The notes under the pieces are model-generated. The model searched no databases. It was not told the DNA's origin and worked only from the letters and a program-made list of their open reading frames with translations. Positions 49,042 through 57,586 of a stretch of DNA of 64,000 nucleotides are shown piece by piece. The position numbers were made by a program, and so were the translations under genes. The stretch is from Stemphylium vesicarium (lineage: Eukaryota; Ascomycota; Dothideomycetes; Pleosporales; Pleosporaceae): positions 1 through 64,000 of the forward strand of contig QXCR01000152.1 of the NCBI GenBank assembly GCA_004380135.1, written 5' to 3'. Numbering within the stretch: the first letter of the stretch is position 1; the number at the start of each line of letters is the position of its first letter.

Positions 49042-50226
49042 GATAATTCTATTCTTCTATATAGATAATATTATTATTCTCTACTACTCTAATTACTAGA
49101 AGGATTTTAAGAAGCTTAAATAATAGCTTATTAAGCTCTATAGCCTACGCTAAATAGGCGATATTAAATAGTTTCTTAATATCTAAGTTAAGCGTCTTCT
49201 TACTAGCCGCTAGCTATACCTTATCTAAGATATATTTATTAATAAGGTCTATACTAAGTTTAATCTTATCCGCGCTAATAGAAAATACCTATTTACGCCT
49301 CTCTTATCTACCTTAAGGCTATTACTCTATAATAGAGTGTCTAAACTATTAAATATAAAGACCTACTAACGGCTTATAGATAACCTAGCGTATATTAAGA
49401 TTATGACGCGTCCTAACGTCGCACACGCTTACTCTATCCTTTCACGATTCCTGATCAATCCAGGACCCGTTCACCTCTCTGAGATCAAGCACGTATGGCA
49501 ATACCTGTATGGTACTAGATACCTGGCCATCAGTGCTCGAGGGGGTGAGCCTACTCAGACGTTTGCAACAAAGATCGACTCAACAGTGTCAACAATGCCT
49601 ACGTTCTTTGGTGCTGCTGACGCATCATTCGGGGACGACGAAGAGACTCGTCGATCATCTGCTGGATATGTCTTTATGCTTTACGGCATGCCTATTGACT
49701 GGAAAGCCACTGTGCTTCGATCAGTCACTCGTTCTACGACTGAAGCAGAGCTCTACGCTCTCTCCGCTGCTGGCGTTGAATCACAATATTGGGATCGATT
49801 CTGCCGCAATATTGGCTTTATGCTTCACACTAAGAAGTCTCTTTGGTGTGACAATGCTTAGACTGTACGCCTCGTACAAGGCGACGCTGATCGAATTTAA
49901 ACTAAGCTTCGTTACGTTGATATCCATTAGATGTGGCTCCGCTAAGAGGTAGAAAATAGAAGAATTAATATTAAATAGAAGCCTACTACTAAGATGCCTA
50001 CTAACGGCTTTACTAAGCTACTTCCTTAATAGAAGTATAAGAACTTTATACGCTAGCTTAGCCTAAAGGACATTTATTACCTTATTATTAAGGACTCTCC
50101 TTATCCTATACCTCTTAGTTAGCTAGATTAACTGCGTAGCGCGCGTAACTATTTCTCTCTTTTAATATTCCCTATACTTTACTTTATTTATAAGGTCTCT
50201 ATCTAATATAGATACCTTAGGGGGTG

Positions 50227-50367
50227 TGTTAGCCTTAGCACCTTATTCCCGTGATCATGTATTACTTGCTGATCTAGAATGCTCTAGAAACTCCACTCAT
50301 GTATATAATCGCTCTGTGTAGCTCTCTCAATCGAACAACTTTCTCTCTCCTCTTCTCTGTTCCCACA
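50227..50367 (+). repeat. 3' LTR of the outer Copia
   Basis: This is 141 bp, TGTTAGCC to TTCCCACA, next to the candidate target duplication CTTTC at 50368. Confidence 0.82.
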
Positions 50368-50977
50368 CTTTCCAAGTCGACTTCTAGTTGCAATACCGCA
50401 TAGTAATGGCTTATCAGCCCTTTGCTTGCACCAAAATTCCTAGAGATACTAGGATTACTAAATACTAGTTAGTAATTAGTTAATCTCTTTTATGTTTGAA
50501 GGGACTTCGTCTACGAACTAGAGGTTGCTAATAAGAAGTCTCTTTAAGGTGAGGCCTATTGAAAGTTTTATAGTAATTTGTCGCAGGCATGGCAGGGCGA
50601 AAGGGCGGAGACATTACATAACTAGGTGCTTGGCGCTTGCTGTCAGGACGCAGCCCTGCACCACTACGCCATGCAACCAAAAAGGTACGTATGATCAGTG
50701 AACTACTGATCATGGAGCAGGATAGTATATATCGTCATCTGACCTGACCCGGCCTGACACTTGCTAAGACTGGAGATGAGATTAGGGTGCATTTAGAGTA
50801 ACTAAGTTAGTGACAGGAATGTCCTTAACGGCTGCTTGATACGTGCGTTCTCTAGAGTCGATTCTAACTACATCTTCACTCTAAGCCCCGTGTCCTTGTA
50901 ATGACATCCCCCAACAGTGGTGACTGAAGAATCATAACACCCTGCACTAAAAATGCTTCCCACCATACATCTCTGCT
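50368..50977. other. no gene recognised
   Basis: This stretch lies between the Copia right LTR and the 3' end of the membrane-protein gene. 50430-50560 is slightly AT-rich. The frame 50528-50713 (minus) has no resemblance to a known family. Confidence 0.35.
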
Positions 50978-52039
50978 CTAGATCACTCCCTGCCCTTCAT
51001 GCACATGTACGGTGACGCTCGGTACTATAGCGAAGATGACCGTCAACACCAGGGCGCAGGCGAGAGCGGCAAAGCTGAGATCACAAGCTTCACCCATTTC
51101 CACTCCCACCCACGATGGCAATGCATCAGCCACGTTGAGAATTACGTTCAGAATGATGCCAAGCAAGACGAAAGGAGAGCAGCATAGCAAACCCAGAGCC
51201 AACAGAGCCAGCGCTCTGGGGACGGCTTTGAGCTTACCAAAGACTCTGGTGACGACCTGTGGCTGCCCAGACGCTAGGCTTAGAGAAAGAATTGCGACTA
51301 TGCTCATCAAGATTAAGCCGGATATCAGGGTATCCTGTACGGAGAATGCGGGAAACCTAGTCGGACTTTCTACTAGCTGTGACAAGGCATCTGTACGGTC
51401 ATGTATAGCGTCTCTCACGGGACCTGGCAGCTCTTGCACACTGTTAGGCAATAGGCTTGATAGGTTGAGCGGTAATCTAGAGCAGTTCACGTCTTTTTCA
51501 TATCCGATGCAGAAGCGCTTCGTGCCTAGCGAGCAGTTTCGAGGGACGTTCTCCTTAATGTTCTGAATAACGGCTACCGCAGAGCTTATCGCACTTTCCG
51601 CCTGGCTAGCGGCGTCGACGACTCTGGTTGCAGCCGCGTTAAGAGCGCTTCTGGCTCCGTCCTGAAGGTCCTGAAGGTCATCGAGTAGATCGCGGTCGCG
51701 GAGTGCATGCGCTGACGATAGAAGCACGTCTAAGAGCGCGCTTATAAAATTAAACTATTAAAGAAGCCCTAGTTAGTTTCTATAGTAGGCTAGTATTAAT
51801 ACTATAAAGTAAAGATAACGTACTTTTAGAGTTAAGATGCTAGAATCTACGTACGCTTCTTTATAGAGGACTTAAAGCGCGATTATAGTAAGGGCTATAA
51901 AGATAATAATAGTTATAGCTATATATAGCGCCTTCTTTAGTATAATAAATAGCAGATAAATAGCGTTGTTATTTCCTTGCTAGCTAATTATAGACAGAAT
52001 TACTCGCGTTTCTAAGCTCTCTTCTTCGAGACTGCATAT
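50978..52039 (-). pseudogene. multi-pass membrane protein, 5' half RIP-mutated, 3' half intact
   Basis: I do not recognise the family. The intact part (51735-50978) encodes an amphipathic helical region (DLLDDLQDLQDGARSALNAA) and a Cys-containing, probably extracellular stretch (NCSLGTKRFCIGYEKDVNC). Three hydrophobic segments follow (LISGLILMSIVAILSLSLA; LALLALGLLCCSPFVLLGII; LSFAALACALVLTVIFAIV). The same frame continues upstream without frameshift through a RIP-saturated stretch to about 52039. That stretch encodes LLFIILKKALYIAITIIIFI and LKVRYLYFIVLILAYY with five TAA/TAG codons, and begins ATA-TGC-AGT, perhaps a mutated ATG. It was therefore one gene of about 350 codons with four or five membrane segments. 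Confidence 0.6.
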
Positions 52040-53038
52040 AAAAATGTAACTTATTAGGTACATAGCGTAGGAAGAGAGTTTTAGTCATACAAGGGGCTTA
52101 GACGAGAGATGCTAAGGGCTGGAGAGCCGGATACGTACGCATCCTACGGCGCGTGATTTTAGAAAAAGAGCTAAAATTATAAATGCGTTACATAATAGGA
52201 AGAAGCTTGATCTGGCGTCCAGTACAGTCAGACAGCGGACCACTCGTGTTCGAAGTCCCGAGGTCGAGGCCGCTGACCACATCAATATCGAGCATCAATA
52301 TCGAGCATAGCCCATATCGTGTAGACACACGCGAAGTACTGTACCTGTAAGGCTCCCTGTGCTACGATGCTGTGCTTCCAGGATTACCTTGCATGGGGTG
52401 ACATTGGAAGGTGGCTGTAGCGTCCAAATCTTGATGTTTCGACCGGCGCCCAGGGTGGAACCAGTTATAGCACCGCGCAGCAGTCAGAAATAAGCTGCGC
52501 TTATATGTCGTATCTCAACCCAGTTTAGTATATTTAGATCCCATTCTATTCTCGCGTTTCGCGGCCGTGATGAGCAAAGAGGCTAGATTAGGAAAATCAG
52601 TCACCTGTTCTTCTCCAGATCGAACTAAGATTAGACATGCAAAACCTGCGGCCAAGCACGGAAACATGCTCCATCGGATAGGCCCGACGTGAGTGGTCTT
52701 CAGGCAAGCATAATGCAACCTCGGTGCAACAGATACCACATGCAGGCTTCGATTCACAACATCACACGTCAAAGCTGAGATGGCAGCCTCTTTCTTGTGT
52801 CGTTTAACAAGCGGCAAGAGGACAGTAAGCCTGAACAACAGAAAACACAGTTTGTTCGCCAATTTGGAGGAGCAAAAACAGACGAATATGCATATGGCAA
52901 ATAACGTTAGTGGTGTTTGGTATTACACCGCCTGACCATTGCTGCAGTGCTCGAGGGGCGCAGGAACTTTTGCTAAGCTGCCAGAAATTTCACAGCCCAG
53001 CCATGATCTGCGCCTGCGAGCTGCTTGGTCTGCATCTA
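52040..53038. other. unassigned region with a dispersed repeat
   Basis: No gene is recognised; the minus frame 52515-52862 lacks family resemblance. 52619-52692 is the second copy of the repeat at 35168-35240. AATATCGAGCATC is duplicated in tandem near 52286-52310. Confidence 0.4.
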
Positions 53039-53180
53039 ACGTCCATCCCTCCGTGGCGGGTCACCCTGTGTGCCGGGACCGGCCAATCAACTTGCAGATT
53101 TTGGGCAGAAGTCTGTGATTTAAGCGATCTGATTGGCCGGTCCCGGCACACAGGGTGACCCGCCACGGAGGGATGGACGT
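53039..53180. mobile_element. Fot1/pogo-type MITE, 142 bp, 52-bp arms
   Basis: The arms start ACGTCCATCCCTCCGTGGCG and are perfectly inverted for about 52 bp around a 40-bp centre. A TA duplication lies on each side (53037-53038, 53181-53182), as in Tc1/mariner-pogo insertion. A related single end lies at 54918. Confidence 0.88.
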
Positions 53181-53338
53181 TATGCCGTTACCCAGCTTAT
53201 CGTCAGCATAATTAGTATCTAAATTTGTAATTAAATGTCTAACGTTTGTCAATCAGGTTGAAGAGATCACTATGCTATAATCCTGCAAATCCCTCGCCCA
53301 TCAATACAAAAGACCACTTTTTGAATTAGCCAAACTAA

Positions 53339-53878
53339 TTATGGGTCACAGTCAAGGCAAATGCCATCCTCTGGAGAGCATGCTTCGCAAGAGCTATGTC
53401 TCCCACAATCGAGGATATCGATGCTCTCCCAATAACGATAAAAACTGCCGCAGGAAGCGCACCTATACATGCCACGAGGATAATGAACAGGCAGTGGTCC
53501 TGTCATAATACGTCTGTCTGCAATTCCACCTTCCCAACCAGTGTCCTCTAGACGTTGCGAATCGTCCAATGTACGAATTTCGTTGAGTTTCTTTTGCGGA
53601 GACCAGGTCTCTATTACCAGTAGTCGTTGTTCATTAGACATATATTTGAGTGATTCTGCTTTCGTCGAGTAAGGTAGACACTCCAGCACCTGGGACACGA
53701 CCTCAGGATCGATTTCTTTGGACAGTCTGTGCCCTAGGGCCTGGTGACCCACTGCCGTCCATAGAAAAATAAGATCTGTCCGGCTGAGAGCATTGATGCA
53801 GTCTCTGAAAGCTTCGACTTCTAGCGCGTAGATACGGTTGACTTCAGCCTCAAAGTGGAAGATAAGTGTTCCCATCAT
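53339..53878 (-). CDS. hypothetical protein with Cys-rich zinc-binding-like C-terminus
   Basis: I do not recognise the family. From the ATG at 53878 it gives 179 residues (MMGTLIFHFEAEVNRIY to GICLDCDP). The first 120 residues are helical and soluble (RDCINALSRTDLIFLWTAVG). The last 45 carry a RING- or ribbon-like Cys/His set: CASCGSFYRYWES, DCGRHSSCEAC, GICLDC. An upstream exon is possible because TTTGCAG, a good acceptor, lies at about 53909, but the frame does not join a convincing first exon, so I chose the first ATG. There is no RIP signature. A MITE sits 158 bp beyond its stop. Confidence 0.55.
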   Translation of the reverse strand: MMGTLIFHFEAEVNRIYALEVEAFRDCINALSRTDLIFLWTAVGHQALGHRLSKEIDPEVVSQVLECLPYSTKAESLKYMSNEQRLLVIETWSPQKKLNEIRTLDDSQRLEDTGWEGGIADRRIMTGPLPVHYPRGMYRCASCGSFYRYWESIDILDCGRHSSCEACSPEDGICLDCDP

Positions 53879-54283
53879 AACTGCAAGCTTGTGGCAACAA
53901 CGTCTGCCTGCAAACAACGATGGAAGTATGATCAGCCAATGCGCTGTTAAATATGAAAGCTACGAGGAGATTGGCATGTTCGTATTCGGCTCCTTTCGTC
54001 TCCACGAACCTTGATGGGGCTCCAAGACAGGCTGTGCAGGGGCTGGAGTACTCATACAGGCTACCAGAATAGTAGGGAAGCCGATACGAACAACTTTAGA
54101 CACCGGATACACAGCACGAGGCCTCGGGGATGCCGATGCCTGCTTCCAGCACATCTCTCTGACCTCTTTCGGCATGCAGAGCCCGTCCGGGCCGTGTAAA
54201 AAAGGCCAGGGCTAATATTAGCAGAATCAAACGAGGCTGAGACGAGCGAGGCGGATCGTGTAGAAAGAGGACGCCCGAGTACA
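53879..54283. other. upstream region of the 53878 gene
   Basis: It may hold a first exon or the promoter of the 53339-53878 gene. Overlapping short frames on both strands have no recognisable family. Confidence 0.35.
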
Positions 54284-54710
54284 GTACACTCTCATGCACT
54301 TGCAGCTTCCGGTTTCTGTAAGCAGGTGTCGCGCGGTAGGGTGCGGGTATTGTGGACAGAAAAATCAGGAAAGAGTGCATGTTGTATTGAATGTAGCATC
54401 CTAGCTGAGCATATATAAAGGTCATCGCGCGGCGTTATTAGTAACAAGGTTTCCGACAGCGCTTGGCCTGCGACAGCAGGCGTCTTTTGATCCCATGCTA
54501 AGCCTCTCCGGTTGGACGGTAACCTTGCCCAAATGATACTAGCTTTTGTCGGCGATGCCATCTGCCCGATGCTCAGACCAATTAAAGTGGAGTATTGACA
54601 GAGCCTAAGCCTTTTCTGAGCAAGCGTACACCAGGCAAATCAGTGGCCCGTGCTGGGTGACAACTGAGCCTCGTGCACAAACCGGAAGCTGCAAGTGCAT
54701 GAGAGTGTAC
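54284..54710. repeat. 427-bp segment bounded by perfect 32-bp inverted repeats
   Basis: GTACACTCTCATGCACTTGC... at 54284-54315 is repeated exactly in reverse at 54679-54710. TA sits at both tips, so it could be a TA-inserting element whose body begins CACTCTCATG. A 149-bp solo LTR is inserted in it (54327-54475), and without that the segment is about 273 bp. Confidence 0.65.
54327..54475 (-). repeat. solo LTR, 149 bp, TGTCGCA family
   Basis: Ends on the plus strand are TGTCGCGCGGTAGG and GGCCTGCGACA. The exact 5-bp duplication GCAGG lies at 54322-54326 and 54476-54480. It has a TATA-like TTATATATGC on the minus strand. Siblings are at 18961 and 57198. Confidence 0.9.
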
Positions 54711-55074
54711 AGGGAAGGCGCGCACGCAATGGGAGCATGACTGCGCTATGCTCCACGATGCTGATAGCTAATTGTACCGTGCCAAAACGCCTCCTAGTGC
54801 AAGTTCGGGCTGTAGTGTTACTATTGTGAGATTCCTAGGTTATCTGTCAACGCACCACATGGGCAGTCCTTGTGCCTTTCTTCTTAGCCGAACCATTTAC
54901 ACAACGAAAGAGTTCTAACGTCCATCCCTGGGTAGCGGGACACCCTGTGTGGCGGGACGCCACAGACACTCCCCAACATAACAAACTCCACAACAGGTCA
55001 GAAGAACAGATATTCTCGGAATAGTAGCCTGAAGCTACAAAGTCTACTCCCTCCTAGTGTCTTTTAGAAATAAG
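54711..55074. other. spacer with one orphan pogo-type end
   Basis: ACGTCCATCCCTGGGTAGCG at 54918 after a TA matches the left end of the MITE at 53039. No partner end is visible to the right in the window, so it is a truncated element. Confidence 0.5.
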
Positions 55075-55601
55075 GTCGACTTACCGTGCAATACAACAAT
55101 TTGCTATGAGCGTCACGCAACCGCCTCGCTTTGGCTGGCAGTGGGTGCGTCGAAAGCTCATGCATCTTGTCGAAAGTCCGTCAACATACAGCTTGTTATA
55201 TCATTATCCTATCCCGAGCATTGTGCTTAAGCTCGAGAGGCTGTTGTGCTTCTATGCTAATTCCAAGTCCGCCTGCTAGAAGTGCCAAACGACGAGGACC
55301 CCGCACACCTAGCTAAAGCAGCTTAGCTGTAACCTATCGCTGCTGACGCTAGGTCTGTGCTGCGTGGCTGAACGGCGCTTTTGCCAAGCGCCCCAGGACA
55401 CCCAAAACCCGGCTCGGATTGAGAGCAGGGCTGGGTTTGAAGGCCCCGGCGCGTAGCTCATGTCAACGAACACACCCAGCATCAAAGCCGCAACCGCACT
55501 CGCAACCAGCTTCCGATACAGCCATCGTGCAACTTCAAGATGAGGTATAAGCACAACCATAGCTAACGCGAAAGCTTGCATGCCATGGTGATAAACCATC
55601 A
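55075..55601 (-). repeat. inverted duplicate, copy A, with a 96-codon ORF
   Basis: The reverse complement of this segment aligns over about 520 bp with 63472-63995 (shared blocks include CAAGCTTTCGC, GTCCTGG-GCGCTTGGCAAAA and CACTTCTAGCAGGCGG). Copy A keeps an ORF (ATG at 55599 to 55309, minus) with two hydrophobic stretches (FALAMVVLIPHLEVARW; LVASAVAALMLGVFVDM) and an Arg-rich tail. Copy B has lost it. It may be a small membrane protein or decayed coding sequence; the family is unknown. Confidence 0.55.
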
Positions 55602-56946
55602 CGCCGCTCTACAGCTCCGCAGACGCGCCGTTCGTCCCTCGTTCAACCTACCACGTCCTCGTACTTCTCGAGCACACCGCAACCGATACATATCCGCATG
55701 GTACAGAATACCGAGATCTGATTCTAGGCCTCAGCAAGTGGATTGCGTGTCACTGGAGGAACGCCATCGTTGCACGCTCGCACAAAGGTCGAAGGGTCTG
55801 CATATCTTGGGGATACAGCTGTCGTACGGTTATACAACGAACGGCTCCTTGCATGAATTGTTAGGGCCGTAGAGAGGTGCTCCGATTTGATCGCTGAGTG
55901 TGACGAGGAGTTCGGATCGTCGATGCTCATGAGCGCTGGGTAAGGTAGAGCAGAGATATGATGGTAGCTATGCTCAGTAAGGTACTATGCTATCTAAGGC
56001 TGCACGCCGTCCTGTAATCGATGATGACCCTTCTATCTCTTCACAATGCCATCTAGTGGGTACGTTCATCGCAACCTCTGTCCCTCGTTTACATACTAAA
56101 AATCAAACGCCTCTAAGGCAACCCTGTGGCTGGTGCGGGTCGGTCATCGCGTTCGAAGCCGCTGCCGCTGACGCTGACAGATACGTACTAGGCTACCTTT
56201 TCTTTAAGTACCTTTTTGTGCCCTTTCTTCGCTCCAGTTCGCCTTCTCACTGCCACATCCTATTCTCTAGTCTTCCTGAAAAAGATTGCTGGCTAATAGT
56301 GCGAGTAGAATGGAAAGTCAAATGCATCGCCGCCTCTTGACCGATAAAAAGGTAGAGATGTGTAGGGGAGAGAGGCATAGCGATTGATACTCTATCGAAG
56401 CGTCATACTATATCGTAACAGGTAGCGAGAGGCACAGCTAGGTAGTTCCGTACTTCTCAAATCTCGTCGCTAGGCTGATGTTCCTGCTTGCAACTTAAAG
56501 TACAGTAACATGTTTAAGATCAACCCCAATAAAAGCACTATCCGAAGCGCATAAGCAAGTTAGGCTGACAAATGCTCTGACTAGTGGAAGGGTGGTTCGC
56601 TTGTGTGAACGAAGGCAGCGTATTGCAGGCCGCGCTGCCTTGGCGGCCGAGGAACTGAGGCAGGCGGTCAGGAACGGGAAGGGAAGGAATAGAGCCCTTG
56701 ACACCTACGAGCATAATTACACATATTTTTAGCAAAGTAGGCTCGGTGGAACGTGATACTTACCTAAGAAGACTTCAATTAGAGTTATTACCGCTTAGTC
56801 AGTAATGCACGTCAGTAGTTGTACGCATATCCACTCCCTACTCTGTCAAGGCCTCCTAGGACATCAGGCAACATCTCTGCCACAGTTGAGCTAATTACAA
56901 TCACAAGCTCGTTTACATACGCGGGCACTCGGTATGATGACCTGAG
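55602..56946. other. no gene recognised
   Basis: Frames of 60-117 codons (55576-55872, 55987-56340 plus; 56495-56735 minus) overlap each other and look composition-driven. There is no RIP signature. It ends at the CTGAG target duplication (56942-56946) of the Gypsy solo LTR. Confidence 0.4.
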
Positions 56947-57197
56947 TGTTATACGGGGTTCGGCGATACTTCTCTAGTCCTGGTCCGTACTAAGGCAGGC
57001 GAGGTATTGTATGGCGGTAGGCCCGTAGAGTTGTCTGGCGACTAAGTGGGATAGTAGGTATTCGGGTAAAGACAATTCAATTCTATATGAGCGATAGAAT
57101 AACTAGTTGGCAATCTAGGTAAGAGATGTAACTATGAGAGTTGACCACAACGAGAGAAACAATGAAACCTTTCCATCCTTATATCCACATCGTAGTC

Positions 57198-57345
57198 TGT
57201 CGCACGGTCGGGTGCGGGCATTGTGGACAGAAAAACTAGTAAGAGTGAATGTTGTATTGAATGTAGCATCCTAGCTGAGCATATATAAAGGTCATCGCGC
57301 GGCGTTATTAGTAACAAGGTTTCCGACAGCGCTTGGCCTGCGACA
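57198..57345 (-). repeat. solo LTR, 148 bp, TGTCGCA family, nested in the Gypsy solo LTR
   Basis: Ends are TGTCGCACGGTCGGG and CTTGGCCTGCGACA on plus. The exact 5-bp duplication TAGTC lies at 57193-57197 and 57346-57350. It is nearly identical to the copy at 54327 over its central 110 bp. Confidence 0.92.
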
Positions 57346-57356
57346 TAGTCGGTCCT

Positions 57357-57475
57357 GGCATCATGCCCAGGTCCTGGAGTCACTGACTCCTCCTTGTCCA
57401 TGTGAGGCCATGTCCTCACATGTCGGGGGTGGCATCACTGATGCCCTGGTCTTGGCGTGATGCCAGTCACGTGAT
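57357..57475. repeat. run of six short palindromes inside the solo LTR
   Basis: In order: GGCATCATGCC (57357-57367), GGAGTCACTGACTCC (57376-57390), a 24-bp dyad CATGTGAGG-6-CCTCACATG (57399-57422), GGCATCACTGATGCC (57431-57445), near-perfect TGGCGTGATGCCA (57453-57465) and TCACGTGA (about 57467-57474). The other LTR copies have unrelated sequence here. Confidence 0.75.
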
Positions 57476-57586
57476 CTGCGCGCCCCGCGCCGATCATTAT
57501 CCTTCGTCTCGTGCGACTGTTGGCTGCCAACGTCGCATCCTTCGTTCAGGAGAGACCTTTGCTTGTTATCTGTAACACTGAGATCT

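Larger units (their letters stand above)
39952..50100 (+). pseudogene. outer Copia Gag-Pol, RIP mosaic, split by the inner element
   Basis: It starts at the ATG at 39952 (MASISALDDQVVSRALIILE). Gag is mostly RIP-mutated. A clean block at about 41300-41610 reads HVAYVLGFLTNLFALGRCRR and MRAHQLLGHPSY (GAG-pre-integrase). A clean block at about 41880-42245 reads IVFMDGDVAYGRAEANLG and MRSPDTPAQLGGAERAG (integrase core). The block at about 42850-43460 reads NLPPPPRY-x-KELKCHAHGKQ and QYNVPNAFLNATLDRALYI (reverse transcriptase). After the insertion the RT resumes at 49042 with YIDNIIILYY, and a clean block at 49403-49860 gives RPNVAHAYSILSRFLINPG, FFGAADASFGDDEETRRSSA and VTRSTTEAELYALSAAG (RNase H). 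It cannot be translated as a whole. Confidence 0.82.
39575..50367 (+). mobile_element. Copia LTR retrotransposon, plus orientation, with nested inverted Copia
   Basis: The left LTR (39575-39713) and right LTR (50227-50367) share TTCCCGTGATCATGTATTAC and most other positions. A candidate 5-bp duplication CTTTC lies at 39570-39574 and 50368-50372, but the left LTR lacks the final CA, so this end is less certain. A GGGGTG polypurine tract precedes the right LTR. Without the inner element (5.4 kb) the length is about 5.4 kb. The interior alternates between RIP-saturated and clean blocks. Confidence 0.85.
56947..57577 (+). repeat. Gypsy solo LTR, unmutated, with a second solo LTR inside
   Basis: It is the same family as the LTRs at 27153 and 33583 (TGTTATACGGGGTTCGGCG to GTTATCTGTAACA). 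The exact 5-bp duplication CTGAG lies at 56942-56946 and 57578-57582. CA and TG are intact. The middle (about 57185-57470) differs from the other copies: it holds the small solo LTR at 57198-57345 and a run of short palindromes. Strand is given as the TGTTATA-to-TAACA plus direction; the Gypsy itself could read either way. Confidence 0.9.

Noticed and set aside
53879..54000. Upstream exon ATG CCA ATC for the 53339 gene
   Set aside because: The only GT donor nearby gives a frame mismatch with the TTTGCAG acceptor at about 53909.
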